NCBI GenBank assembly: GCA_023441105.1
Contig: JAEZQX010000559.1
Location: 1 to 64,000, forward strand
Origin: Pseudomonadota bacterium
GTDB taxonomy: Bacteria > Pseudomonadota > Gammaproteobacteria > Burkholderiales > Burkholderiaceae
DNA length: 64,000 bases
Direction: 5' to 3'
The position numbers and the translations under genes were made by a program. The first letter of the stretch is position 1, and every line of letters begins with the position of its first letter. Of this stretch, positions 43,983 through 52,581 are shown one piece after another. Below the pieces are notes generated by a model that worked only from the letters and a program-made list of their open reading frames with translations, ran no database searches and was not told where the DNA came from.

Positions 43983-46012
43983 TCCAGCAACCGGGCCGCA
44001 TCGGCAACCTGCGGCTGAAGAACCGCATCCTGATGGCGCCGATGGGCACCAACTACAGCACCACCGATGGGTTGTCCACCGAGCGCGACCGCGCTTACTA
44101 CGCCGAAAGGGCGCGTGGCGGCGTCGCCATGATCATGACCGAGGCGATGGTGGTCACCGAGCACGCCCGCCCGCACAAGAACTCGCTCTGCTGCTACCAC
44201 GACCGCTTCATCCCCGGGCTCGCCAGCATCGTCGACGCCATCAAGGCGCATGACTGCCTGGTCTTCGGCCAGTTGAACCATCGCGGCGCGCTGCTGCGCC
44301 GCTCGGTGCTGAACATGGAGCCGGTCGGCCCGTCGCCGTGGCACAACCCGAACACCGGCGACGTCGTCCGGCCTCTGGAAAAGGCCGAGATCGGCGACAT
44401 CCAGCGGCTGTTCGTCGATGCGGCGCGTCGCCTCTGGCGCGCCGGCTACGACGGCGTGGAGATCCATGCGGCGAACGGCTACCTCTTCCAACAGTTCTTC
44501 AGCCCGCGCATCAACCGACGCGACGACGAGTACGGCGGGTCGCTCGAGAACCGCATGCGTTTCCTGCTCGAGACGATCGGCCGGCTGAAGTCGGACCTGC
44601 CGGACCTGTGCCTGGTGGTGCGGCTGTCGGGCAGCGAGTTCGCCCACGGCGGCTACACCGGCGAGGAGATCGTTGCCTTGGCGCAAGCCGTCGAGCGTGC
44701 CGGCGTGGCAGCCATCGACGTATCCGGCGGCAGCAACGAAAGCCCGCAGCTGTCCCGCTACTGCATCCAGCCGCCTTCGTTTCCGCCAGGCTGTCTTGCG
44801 CCGATCGCCAAGCCGATCAAGGAGGCCGTGTCCATCCCGGTCTTCGTCGCCGGCCGGATGGTGACGCCGCAGGATGCGGAGGCGGTCCTGGCTTCCGGCA
44901 GCGCCGATTTCGTCGCCCTTGGGCGGGCGCTCTATTGCGATGCGCACTGGATGCGCAAGGCAACCGGCGAGCTCAAGGCGCCGATCCGCGAATGCATCGC
45001 CTGCAATGTCTGCTTCGAACGCCTCACGCTCGAGAAGGATGTGAGCTGCGTGCAGAACCCGATGGTCGGCACCGAGTTCGAGGCGCTGGAGCATGCCGAG
45101 CCGCACCTCTTCGCGCCGAAGGTCGCCACCCGGTTGCGGGTCCTGGTGCTCGGCGGCGGCGTCGCCGGCGCCGAAGCGGCCCGGATCATCGCCGGACGCG
45201 GCCATCATGTCGAGATCTGGGAGCGCGCCAGCGAGGCCGGGGGCCAGATGCCGCTGGCATGCGCGGCGCCGGACAAGGAGGCGGTCCGGCCGGTCTGGAC
45301 CTACCGGATGAAGATCCTGCGCGAGCTGCAGGTGCCGATCCGGCTGGGGGTGGAGGCAACGGCCGAGCGCCTCGAGGCCTATGCGCCCGATTTCGTGGTG
45401 GTCGCGACCGGTTCCGCCGTGCGCAATCCGCCGATCGACGTCTCCCGCCTGGCACCGTCCATTGCCGTGCGCCATGCCTGGGATGTGCTCGCGCAGCCAT
45501 CCCTGGTCCGAGAGGGCGCCAAGGTCACGATCATCGGCGGCGGGATGGTAGGCATCGAGCTCGCGGACCTGCTGAGGACGCGCGACTGCCACGTCAACGT
45601 CGTCGAGATGCTCGACATCGTCGCCAACGGGATGGCGCGCAACAACCGGATGGAGCTGATCGAGCGCCTGGCGTCCGCCATGTCGCTGTACCGGAACTGC
45701 AGGATCCTCGACGTCGAAGCGGAATCCCTGCACATCCAGGTGAAGGACGAGCCGCCCGCCCACCTGCCGATCGGCGAGGCGCTGATCTTCGCGACCGGGC
45801 CGAAGCCGGCGCTGGATGCGGTGGCGGCGGTCGAAGCCTGCGGCATACCGTACGAGCGGATCGGCGACAGCAGCGCGCCCGGCGACTTCCTTGCGGCGAT
45901 CCGGGACGGCTGGATGGTCGGACTGGCGCTGGACAACCGATTGGTGGCCCGCTCGACCGAGCGGCCTGGGACGGCGGACCGTCGGGCGAAGGTGGATGCA
46001 AACGATGAATGA
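43976..46012 (+). CDS. Old-Yellow-Enzyme-type NADH:flavin oxidoreductase with Fe-S and FAD/NAD domains
   Basis: The 678-residue product has an N-terminal FMN barrel (LRLKNRILMAPMGTNY; YDGVEIHAANGYLFQQFFSP; INRRDDEYGGSLENR), a cysteine cluster CIACNVC plus a Cys 12 residues later, and a C-terminal FAD/NAD domain (RVLVLGGGVAGAEAARI; VTIIGGGMVGIELADLL). This is the architecture of 2,4-dienoyl-CoA reductase and bile-acid BaiCD/BaiH reductases. The third Fe-S cysteine is spaced C-x2-C-x2-C rather than C-x2-C-x3-C. It probably reduces an enoyl or enone intermediate of the pathway. Confidence 0.9.
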   Translation: MLIQQPGRIGNLRLKNRILMAPMGTNYSTTDGLSTERDRAYYAERARGGVAMIMTEAMVVTEHARPHKNSLCCYHDRFIPGLASIVDAIKAHDCLVFGQLNHRGALLRRSVLNMEPVGPSPWHNPNTGDVVRPLEKAEIGDIQRLFVDAARRLWRAGYDGVEIHAANGYLFQQFFSPRINRRDDEYGGSLENRMRFLLETIGRLKSDLPDLCLVVRLSGSEFAHGGYTGEEIVALAQAVERAGVAAIDVSGGSNESPQLSRYCIQPPSFPPGCLAPIAKPIKEAVSIPVFVAGRMVTPQDAEAVLASGSADFVALGRALYCDAHWMRKATGELKAPIRECIACNVCFERLTLEKDVSCVQNPMVGTEFEALEHAEPHLFAPKVATRLRVLVLGGGVAGAEAARIIAGRGHHVEIWERASEAGGQMPLACAAPDKEAVRPVWTYRMKILRELQVPIRLGVEATAERLEAYAPDFVVVATGSAVRNPPIDVSRLAPSIAVRHAWDVLAQPSLVREGAKVTIIGGGMVGIELADLLRTRDCHVNVVEMLDIVANGMARNNRMELIERLASAMSLYRNCRILDVEAESLHIQVKDEPPAHLPIGEALIFATGPKPALDAVAAVEACGIPYERIGDSSAPGDFLAAIRDGWMVGLALDNRLVARSTERPGTADRRAKVDANDE

Positions 46013-46036
46013 AGCGATTCAACAGAGGAGACCAGC

Positions 46037-47050
46037 ATGAAAGACGAAACGAGGCGGCTGAGGAGCATGGTCACGGGCGCAGGCCGGCGCAACATCCTGA
46101 AGCTCTTCGGCGCCGGACTTTGCGTGGTTGCCGCAGCCGGGCCGGTCCAGGCCGACGACTATCCTTCCAAGCCGATCCGCGTGCTGATTCCGTTCCCGGC
46201 CGGTGGCAGCTCGGACATCGTCACCCGGCTGGTGACCAAGAAGATGGGCGAGCAGACCGGTTGGAACTTCGTGCCGGAGAACAAGCCCGGCGCAGGCGGC
46301 AACCTGACCTTCGAGATCGCCTCGCAGGCGGAACCGGACGGCTACACCGTCCTCTTCAGCACCCCCGGCATCGTCATCAATCCCCACCTGTACCGCCGGG
46401 TGCCGTACCAATGGGATGATTTCGTGCCGGTGGGTCTGATCGGCGAGGCGCCGCTAGTGCTGATGGTGAATCCCAAGCTGCCGATCAAGTCGATCGCGGA
46501 CCTGCAGGCGTTGACACGCCAGAAGCCGCAGAGCATCAAGTTCGCCAGCTCCGGGAACGGCAGCTCGTCGCACCTCGCGATGGATGTGTTGCGCACCATG
46601 GGAGATGTCAGCTACCTGCACATCCCGTACCGCGGCGGCGCTCCGGCCATGATCGACAGCATCTCCGGCGTGGTCGACATGACCATGCTGCCGATCTCCG
46701 AGAGCCTGCCCAACATCCGGGCGGGCAGGCTGCTGGCGTTGGGACAAACCGGCTCCAGCCGATCGCCGATCGCACCGGAGATTCCGACCATCGAGGAAGG
46801 CGGCGTCAAGGACTATTCGGTCACCACCTGGTACGTGGTGCTGGCGCCGAAGAAGACGCCGCCGGCGGTCGTGAAGACTTTTCATGCGGCGCTCGAGACG
46901 GCGTTGAAGGATGCCGGCCTGCAGAAGGAGCTCGAGCAGGCCGGCGTCCAGGTCATCAATGGGGGACCGAAGGAGGCAGCGGCCTTCATGAAGAAGCAAT
47001 ACGGCCAGTGGGAGAAGGCCATCGCGGCTTCGGGAACGAAGCTCGAATGA
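46037..47050 (+). CDS. Bug/TctC-type substrate-binding protein
   Basis: The 337-residue product has a longer N-terminus, RRNILKLFGAGLCVVAAAGP, a possible Tat or Sec signal, then IRVLIPFPAGGSSDIVTRL, NKPGAGGNLTFEIAS and HIPYRGGAPAMIDSISG. The Bug signature Y-K-G is replaced by Y-R-G. It starts 24 bases after the oxidoreductase gene. It is probably the last gene of the operon, since an IclR-family gene follows after 118 bases. Confidence 0.9.
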   Translation: MKDETRRLRSMVTGAGRRNILKLFGAGLCVVAAAGPVQADDYPSKPIRVLIPFPAGGSSDIVTRLVTKKMGEQTGWNFVPENKPGAGGNLTFEIASQAEPDGYTVLFSTPGIVINPHLYRRVPYQWDDFVPVGLIGEAPLVLMVNPKLPIKSIADLQALTRQKPQSIKFASSGNGSSSHLAMDVLRTMGDVSYLHIPYRGGAPAMIDSISGVVDMTMLPISESLPNIRAGRLLALGQTGSSRSPIAPEIPTIEEGGVKDYSVTTWYVVLAPKKTPPAVVKTFHAALETALKDAGLQKELEQAGVQVINGGPKEAAAFMKKQYGQWEKAIAASGTKLE

Positions 47051-47168
47051 CGTAGCCGGATCCGCGGCGACCGGCGTCATGCTTCTGGATGTAGAGCCCG
47101 TTCTGCAACCGCAACGGCAGGGTGCCGATGAAGCTTTGCCGCCAGGCTTCTGTAGAATCGCCCGCGAC

Positions 47169-47918
47169 ATGGCAACCGGGAAACGCGTCAAGGCAGCCGA
47201 TCGCACGCTCGACCTGTTCGAGGCGTTTCGCGCTGCCGGCCGGCCGATGAACCTGTCGGAGCTGGCCAATGCCATGGGCATGCCGGTCAGCAGTTGCCAC
47301 GTCCTGGTGGCGACGCTGATCTCCCGCGGCTACTTGTGCCCGGTGGGCACCCAGCGCGCCTACTATCCGACCCGGGTCCTGTTCGACCTCGCGCGCGACC
47401 TGCTGGCGCGCGATCCGATTCTCGGCAAGGTGTCTTCCCTGCTCGAAGGCTTGCGCGACAAGAGCGGCGAGACCGTGGTGCTGGCCAAGCGCCTGGGCAA
47501 GCATGCCTTCTATGTCGACGTGCTCGAGTCGCCGAAGACCATCCGCTTCAGCTCCGAGGCCAGCGTCCTGAGGTCGCTGCATTCGAGTGCGCTGGGCAAG
47601 GCGCTGCTCGGGCGGCTGCCGCTGCCGGAAAGGACGCAGATGATCGAATCGCTCGAGCTCGAGCGCGTGACGGCCAATACCATCTCGAGCCCGCGCAAGC
47701 TGCTGGCCGATGTTGCCGCCGGCGAAGAGCGCGGCTGGCACATGACGCGCGGCGAAAGCGTCGACGACGTGGCGGCGGTGGCGCGTGCAGTCCAGTTGGG
47801 CGGCGAGGACTATGCGGTCGCCATCGCCGGGCCGCTGCAGCGCATGGAGCCGATGATGGAGCGCCACGCCAGGCTGCTTTCCGCGGCCTGTGCCCGGATG
47901 GCCGAGGCCGCCACCTGA
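47169..47918 (+). CDS. IclR-family transcriptional regulator
   Basis: The 249-residue product has a typical IclR HTH (MNLSELANAMGMPVSSCHV, VATLISRGYL) and an effector domain with ETVVLAKRLGKHAFYVDVL, SALGKALLGRLP and RGWHMTRGESVDDVAAVA. ATG 47169 gives the normal family length; an in-frame start at 47079 would add 30 poorly conserved residues. It lies downstream of the MmgE/OYE operon and converges on the SDR gene. It may regulate that operon, the minus-strand operon or itself. Confidence 0.9.
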   Translation: MATGKRVKAADRTLDLFEAFRAAGRPMNLSELANAMGMPVSSCHVLVATLISRGYLCPVGTQRAYYPTRVLFDLARDLLARDPILGKVSSLLEGLRDKSGETVVLAKRLGKHAFYVDVLESPKTIRFSSEASVLRSLHSSALGKALLGRLPLPERTQMIESLELERVTANTISSPRKLLADVAAGEERGWHMTRGESVDDVAAVARAVQLGGEDYAVAIAGPLQRMEPMMERHARLLSAACARMAEAAT

Positions 47919-47934
47919 CGCGCCATCGATAGTC

Positions 47935-47958
47935 GGCCGAGGCCGAGGCCGAGGCCGG
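47935..47958. repeat. GGCCGA hexanucleotide repeat
   Basis: Three perfect GGCCGA copies followed by a GGCCGG variant lie in the 51-base spacer between the convergent IclR and SDR genes, just before CCGGGCCCGG. They look like a short slippage repeat. The GC-rich dyad beside it could act as a bidirectional terminator, but no U-tract follows. Confidence 0.6.
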
Positions 47959-47969
47959 GCCGGGCCCGG

Positions 47970-48722
47970 TCAGTTGGAGTACCGTCCTCCGGTCACGTGG
48001 ATCAGCTCGCCGGTGATGAAGCCGGCTCGCTCGGATGCCAGGAACAGCACCGTATCGGCGATGTCGCGTGGCACGCCGAGCCGCGGCAACGGCGTCGCCT
48101 TGAGCCACTTCTCCTTGATCGCTTCATAGGCCGGCAGGCTGCGCATCAGCTCGGTGTCGATGAAGCCGGGTGCGATGGCATTGACGGTGATGTTGAACTT
48201 GCCGTCCTCGTACGAAAGCGCCTTGGTGAAGCCGACCAGTCCGGCCTTGGCCGCCGAATAGTTCGCCTGGCCGGGATTGCCCAGATGGGCGCGCGACGAG
48301 ATGTTGATGATGCGGCCCCACTGCTGCTTCATCATGTGCGGCAGGGCGGCCTTGCTGCAGAGATAGGCCCCCTTGAGCACCACCGAAACCACCAGGTCCC
48401 AGTCGCTTTCCGGCATCTTGGTGACGTATGCGTCCTTGGGAAAGCCGGCGTTGTTCACCAGCACATGGATCGAGCCGAAGCGCTCGACCGTCTCGGCCAT
48501 CAGGCGCTCCACGTCGTCGCTGCGCGTGACGTCGGCGACGACGCCGTGCACCTCGTGGCCTTCCGACTGCAGGGCGCGAACGGTGGCAGCGGTGGTGTCG
48601 GCATTGATGTCGGTCACCACGACCCGCGCGCCTTCTTCCGCGAGCGCCCGCGCCGTCTCGGCGCCGATGCCGCGTCCGGAGCCGGTCACGATGGCGACCT
48701 TGTTCTCGAGTCCGAGTTTCAT
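47970..48722 (-). CDS. Short-chain dehydrogenase/reductase (FabG-like)
   Basis: The 250-residue product has TGSGRGIG (13-20), NNAG (90-93) and the catalytic set Ser142/143, Tyr155 and Lys159 (ANYSAAKAG), so it is a classical SDR. The GRGIG pattern and VVTDIN after the second strand predict NAD(H) over NADP(H). It is the last gene of the minus-strand operon behind an acyl-CoA dehydrogenase, a MaoC hydratase, a citryl-CoA lyase-like protein and a Bug receptor. The likely role is oxidation of the hydroxyacyl-CoA produced by the hydratase. Confidence 0.9.
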   Translation of the reverse strand: MKLGLENKVAIVTGSGRGIGAETARALAEEGARVVVTDINADTTAATVRALQSEGHEVHGVVADVTRSDDVERLMAETVERFGSIHVLVNNAGFPKDAYVTKMPESDWDLVVSVVLKGAYLCSKAALPHMMKQQWGRIINISSRAHLGNPGQANYSAAKAGLVGFTKALSYEDGKFNITVNAIAPGFIDTELMRSLPAYEAIKEKWLKATPLPRLGVPRDIADTVLFLASERAGFITGELIHVTGGRYSN

Positions 48723-48810
48723 GCTTGATCCTGTCGTTGTTGCTGTCGCTGCGGCGCGCTCGCCGCCGAGGTCGGGCGGTCGCCGACGCGTGTTCCCATC
48801 GGTGCCGGCA

Positions 48811-49890
48811 CTAGTTGCCGGCGATGTTGGCCTTCTTCACGACGTCGCGCCACTTGCCGATCTCGCTTTCGAGGAACGAACCGAGCTGCGCAGCGCTGGC
48901 GGGCGCCACGTCGACGCCCACCTCCGCCAGCCGGGCGACGACCTGTGGATCGCGCAAAATGACGCCGAGCTCGCGGTTGAGGCGCTCGATGGCGCTGGCA
49001 GGCGTGCGGGCCGGCGCGAACAGGGCGAACCAGGCCGATACGTCGTAGCCGGGCACGGTATCCGCGACCAGGGCCAGGCCGGGGAACGCGTCCGAGCGCT
49101 TCGAGCCGGTCAATGCCAGGGCGCGTACCTTGCCGGACTTGATGTGCGGCGCCGCCGAGACGGCCGGCTCGATCATGGCGTCGACCTGGCCGCCGATCAG
49201 GTCGACGAATGCCGGGCCGCTTCCCTTGTACGGCACGTGCAGCATGCTGACGCCCGCCATCTCGGCAAGCAGCACGGAAGCAAGGTGCTGCGACCCGCCG
49301 TTGCCGCCGGTGGCGTAGGTGATCTGGCCGGGCTTCTGCTTTGCCAGGGCGAGGAAGTCGGCGACCGACTGCGCCTTGAGCGACGGATTGACGAGCAGCG
49401 CGAACGGCGTCGAGCCGATGTATCCGACCGGCGCGAAGTCACGCAACGGATCCCATGGCAGCTTGGGGTTGACGACCGGATTGATGGCGATGCTGCCGAT
49501 GGTGCCGAGCCCGATGGTGTGACCGTCGGGTTCGGCGCGTGCGAGCAGTTCGAGGCCGATCGCGCCGGTGGCGCCGGGGCGGTTGTCGACGACGACGTTC
49601 TGGCCCAATGCGGCGCCCAAACGTTCCGCGAGCGTCCGCGCCACGATGTCGGTGGAGCCCGAGGGCGGAAACGGGACGATCATGCGCAACGGCCGGTCGG
49701 GGTAGCCCTGTGCCCACGCCGCCGGGACCATCATCGTGCCGCCCGCCACCGCCATGGCCTGCAGGAGGCGCCGGCGAGTGGTGGCAACGACCTGGGCTGC
49801 TGCGGCTGCTTGTCCGGGTGCGCCGGCCTCGGCTGCCGGGCCTGCGCCGCTGCCGGATCGTGACCTGTTCGCTTGCGCGTGCTTAATCAT
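48811..49890 (-). CDS. Bug/TctC-type substrate-binding protein
   Basis: The 359-residue product has an unusually long Ala/Ser/Gly-rich N-terminal tail before RRRLLQAMAVAGGTMMVPAA, which looks like a Tat signal. RMIVPFPPSGSTDIVART, VVVDNRPGATGAIGLEL and HVPYKGSGPAFVDLIGGQVD follow. The first loop is PPSGSTD rather than PPGGSTD. It overlaps the end of the citryl-CoA lyase-like gene by eight bases and is followed by the SDR gene, so it is part of the same operon and probably binds the acid this operon degrades. Confidence 0.9.
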   Translation of the reverse strand: MIKHAQANRSRSGSGAGPAAEAGAPGQAAAAAQVVATTRRRLLQAMAVAGGTMMVPAAWAQGYPDRPLRMIVPFPPSGSTDIVARTLAERLGAALGQNVVVDNRPGATGAIGLELLARAEPDGHTIGLGTIGSIAINPVVNPKLPWDPLRDFAPVGYIGSTPFALLVNPSLKAQSVADFLALAKQKPGQITYATGGNGGSQHLASVLLAEMAGVSMLHVPYKGSGPAFVDLIGGQVDAMIEPAVSAAPHIKSGKVRALALTGSKRSDAFPGLALVADTVPGYDVSAWFALFAPARTPASAIERLNRELGVILRDPQVVARLAEVGVDVAPASAAQLGSFLESEIGKWRDVVKKANIAGN

Positions 49891-50677
49891 CGTTCTTCTC
49901 GTAGGGGATGTTCCGGGCCGTCAGGTCCCAGATGAAGCGGGCCGACGGATCCTGCTGCTCTTCGTGGATGTGACCCACCAGTCCGGCGCAGCGGCTCACC
50001 ACCGCCAGCCCGCGCATGATCCGCGGGGGGATGCCGATCTCCCCGAGTACCGCCGCCACGGCACCGGTCACGTTGATCGTCAGGTGCCGGCCGTACGCCC
50101 GGTCGACGGCAGTCGCCAGCGTTTGCAGCGCCCGGATGTGGCGGCCGTCCGCCCCTTCACTCGTTGCGATCTCGAACAGCTTGGGCGAGCGCGGATCGTC
50201 GGGCTTGTGGAAGGGATGGCCGAAACCCGGCATCGGCTTCTTCTGGGCGGCATGCGCCTCGGCGATCGTCCTTGCGCGCGACTCGACCCCTTCCTCGGCC
50301 TGGAGCAACTCCTCGATCAGCACCGAGGCGCCCTCCATGGTGCCGATGAAGGTGCCGCCGACACCCAGCAGGCCGGCGGCGACGGCGGACTGCATCGCCT
50401 CGGGAACCGAGTCGTAGATCAGCCGGGACACGATCGAGCTTGGCGTGAAGCCGTGCTCCATCAGCGTGACCAGCACGGCATCGAGCACCCGTGTCTGCAG
50501 CCGGGTGGGCTGCTTGCCCATCAGCTGGAAGAACATCATTTCGGTGAAGCTGACCTTGCCGATCAGGTCCTCCACCAGGTTGCGGTCGCGCACGAAGATG
50601 CTGTCGGCGGTGTGGCGCGCGATCCGGGTCCTGGGCCCCTTGCTCATTTCGCGCTGGCTCATGTCACGCTTGCTCAT
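49883..50677 (-). CDS. Citryl-CoA lyase-like protein (citrate synthase superfamily)
   Basis: The 264-residue product resembles the C-terminal citryl-CoA lyase part of ATP-citrate lyase and stand-alone bacterial lyases. VTLMEHGFTPSSIVSRLIY carries His75, GGTFIGTMEGAS an acyl-CoA loop, and KPMPGFGHPFHKPDDPRSP the second His plus Asp. It lacks the N-terminal synthase domain. It would cleave a hydroxyacyl-CoA to acetyl-CoA and an oxo acid. Three closely spaced in-frame ATGs make the exact start uncertain. It overlaps the Bug gene, and the MaoC gene ends one base upstream of its start. Confidence 0.82.
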   Translation of the reverse strand: MSKRDMSQREMSKGPRTRIARHTADSIFVRDRNLVEDLIGKVSFTEMMFFQLMGKQPTRLQTRVLDAVLVTLMEHGFTPSSIVSRLIYDSVPEAMQSAVAAGLLGVGGTFIGTMEGASVLIEELLQAEEGVESRARTIAEAHAAQKKPMPGFGHPFHKPDDPRSPKLFEIATSEGADGRHIRALQTLATAVDRAYGRHLTINVTGAVAAVLGEIGIPPRIMRGLAVVSRCAGLVGHIHEEQQDPSARFIWDLTARNIPYEKNDD

Positions 50678-50678
50678 C

Positions 50679-51179
50679 TCAGCTATCCCCGGCGCCGGCC
50701 GTCTTGAGCACCAGCTGCCAGGTGCTTTCCATCACTTCCTCGTCGCGCTGGTTGACGGCGACGCGGGACAAGGTCACCGTGCCGCGGCCCGGCTTCCTGC
50801 CGGGCTGCTTGTCCTCGACCCGCATCCGCACATGGATGGTGTCGCCGATGCGGCAGGGGCGACGGAAGCGGCAATGCAGATCGGCCAGGCCGATGATGGA
50901 CGACTCCATGAACTTCATCAGCGGCAGGCGCGTACACAGGCCCGAGCTGATCGCCAGGACCAGCAGGCCATGGGCGATCCTGCCGCCGTGCGAGGTCGAC
51001 CCGGCGAACTCGGCGTCGGTGTGCAGGGCGTTGTAGTCGGCCGAGAGGCCGGCGAAGTTGACCACGTCGGCTTCGGTCACCGTGCGGGCGGACGTGACGA
51101 AGGTGTCGCCGACGGCAAGGTCGTCATAGGTGACGACGTAGCCATCGAGGCGCGTCAGCAAGCGGTCGTTCGTATCCAT
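50679..51179 (-). CDS. MaoC-family hydratase (catalytic residues intact)
   Basis: The 166-residue product is a hotdog-fold MaoC protein with the catalytic Asp48 and His53 (SADYNALHTDAEFAG) and the conserved GRIAHGLL stretch. It should hydrate an enoyl-CoA. This contrasts with the MaoC-like protein at 54837-55301, which lacks these residues. It lies 82 bases after the acyl-CoA dehydrogenase gene and one base before the lyase gene. The order dehydrogenase-hydratase-lyase fits a beta-oxidation-like shortening of a branched or dicarboxylic acyl-CoA. Confidence 0.88.
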   Translation of the reverse strand: MDTNDRLLTRLDGYVVTYDDLAVGDTFVTSARTVTEADVVNFAGLSADYNALHTDAEFAGSTSHGGRIAHGLLVLAISSGLCTRLPLMKFMESSIIGLADLHCRFRRPCRIGDTIHVRMRVEDKQPGRKPGRGTVTLSRVAVNQRDEEVMESTWQLVLKTAGAGDS

Positions 51180-51261
51180 GGCATCCTTCTCGAGTCGTTT
51201 TCCTGGCGGGCGCTGCCCGTTGACTGTGTCCTGTCCTGTAGCGCGCGACGCACCTGGAGGA

Positions 51262-52449
51262 TCAGCCGCCGGCAGCGCCGAATGCGGAGATGCCCAGGAG
51301 CTCCCGGCCGATGATGAGGGTCTGGATCTCGGTGGTGCCTTCCGGGATTACCGCCCCGCGGCTGTCCCGGTAGATCCGTTCGATGGGATAGCCCTCGCTG
51401 TAACCCATGCCGCCATGCACCTGCAGCGCCAGGTCGGCCACCTCGTGCGCCGCCTGCGCACTGTACAGCTTGGCGATGGAGCATTCCAGCCGGCCTGGAT
51501 GGCCGCGATCCAGGGTGCGCGCCGCGCGGCGGACCAGCTGCCGGGCGGCGTCGGTGCGCACCCGCATGTCGACGATCATCTTCTGGATCAGCTGGAAGGA
51601 GCCGATGGGCGCGCCGAACTGGCGCCGGGTCCGGGCGTAGTCGAGCGACAGGTCGAGGGCTGCCTGGGCGGCTCCCACCGCGCCGGCGGCAACGCTCAGG
51701 CGTCCGAAGCTCAGTGCCAGCAGGATGTTCTTCAGGCCCTGGCCGACTTCGCCGAGCACGTTGTCCGCGGGAACCCGCGCATCGACGAAGGACAGCTCCG
51801 ACGTCACCGTCGACCTGAGCACCATGGTCTTCACCCGGCGCTTCTCGAACTGCGTCTGCGCGCTGTCGACGATGAGGGCGGTGATGCCGTGCGGACCGCC
51901 CTCGGATGCCGGTGGGACCCGGGCCATCAGGATGCCGAACTCCGAGATGGCGCCGTTGGTGATCCAGAGCTTGTTGCCGTTGACGATGTACTCGCCCCCC
52001 TGGCGCACCGCCCGCGTCTGCAGTCCGGCCACGTTCGAGCCGTGATCGGGCTCGGTGATGCCGACCCAGACGCGCAGCCGCCCTTGCAGCAGCGGCGCCA
52101 GGTAGCGCTCCTTCTGGGCGGGCGTACCCAGCCGGGCCAGCAGCAGCGCCGCCATGTTCATGGTGTTGAGGATGGAGCGCAGGCTGTGCCAGCAGTAGCC
52201 GGCTTCCTCCATCAGCAGGGCATAGTCCATGTGGGACATGCCGTAGCCGCCTTGCTCCTCCCCGAGGAAGCCGCCGATGTAGCCGAACTGCGCGAGACGG
52301 GCCGGCAGCGTCCAGTCGAACTCCTCGCGCTGCTCGAACGACCCGACCGTTGGCGCGACCTCGCGCGCCATGAAGCTTGCCACCGTCTCGCGCAACAGGT
52401 GCTCGCTGTCGTTCAGGTCGTCGTCTCGTTCGATCGCTCTCATCGGCAT
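51262..52449 (-). CDS. Acyl-CoA dehydrogenase family protein (glutaryl-CoA dehydrogenase-like)
   Basis: The 395-residue product shows the acyl-CoA dehydrogenase fold: EQGGYGMSHMDYALLMEEAG, WVGITEPDHGSNVAGLQT (flavin-contact loop), KLWITNGAISEFGI and IPEGTTEIQTLIIGRELLG, where the Glu of the EGT block is the expected catalytic base. It is most similar in layout to glutaryl-CoA dehydrogenase and related short-chain enzymes. It is the first gene of the minus-strand operon, divergent from a CaiB/BaiF transferase gene that could supply its CoA-thioester substrate. Confidence 0.9.
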   Translation of the reverse strand: MPMRAIERDDDLNDSEHLLRETVASFMAREVAPTVGSFEQREEFDWTLPARLAQFGYIGGFLGEEQGGYGMSHMDYALLMEEAGYCWHSLRSILNTMNMAALLLARLGTPAQKERYLAPLLQGRLRVWVGITEPDHGSNVAGLQTRAVRQGGEYIVNGNKLWITNGAISEFGILMARVPPASEGGPHGITALIVDSAQTQFEKRRVKTMVLRSTVTSELSFVDARVPADNVLGEVGQGLKNILLALSFGRLSVAAGAVGAAQAALDLSLDYARTRRQFGAPIGSFQLIQKMIVDMRVRTDAARQLVRRAARTLDRGHPGRLECSIAKLYSAQAAHEVADLALQVHGGMGYSEGYPIERIYRDSRGAVIPEGTTEIQTLIIGRELLGISAFGAAGG

Positions 52450-52540
52450 CCCGGCTTTCTCGCATCATCCCGCGTCGTGTCGACCGGCATCCGATGCGGC
52501 ATGCACGAGCTTGCGGGAAGGCGGAAATAAATTCAGAATA

Positions 52541-52555
52541 GAAAAACCGATTTTC
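52541..52555. promoter_or_regulatory. GAAAA-N5-TTTTC inverted repeat in a divergent spacer
   Basis: A 5-bp dyad sits in an AT-rich island (52523-52560) of the 132-base spacer between the divergent acyl-CoA dehydrogenase and CaiB/BaiF genes. AT-rich sequence is uncommon in this window, so it probably marks the promoter region of one or both operons. No direct match to a known operator is claimed. Confidence 0.35.
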
Positions 52556-52581
52556 CAGCAGAGAAACAGGCAAGTCAAACG

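Noticed and set aside
43778..45763. 661-codon minus-strand open frame opposite the OYE-type gene
   Set aside because: The plus strand carries a complete three-domain reductase with all motifs; the antisense translation is compositionally biased and unlike any family.
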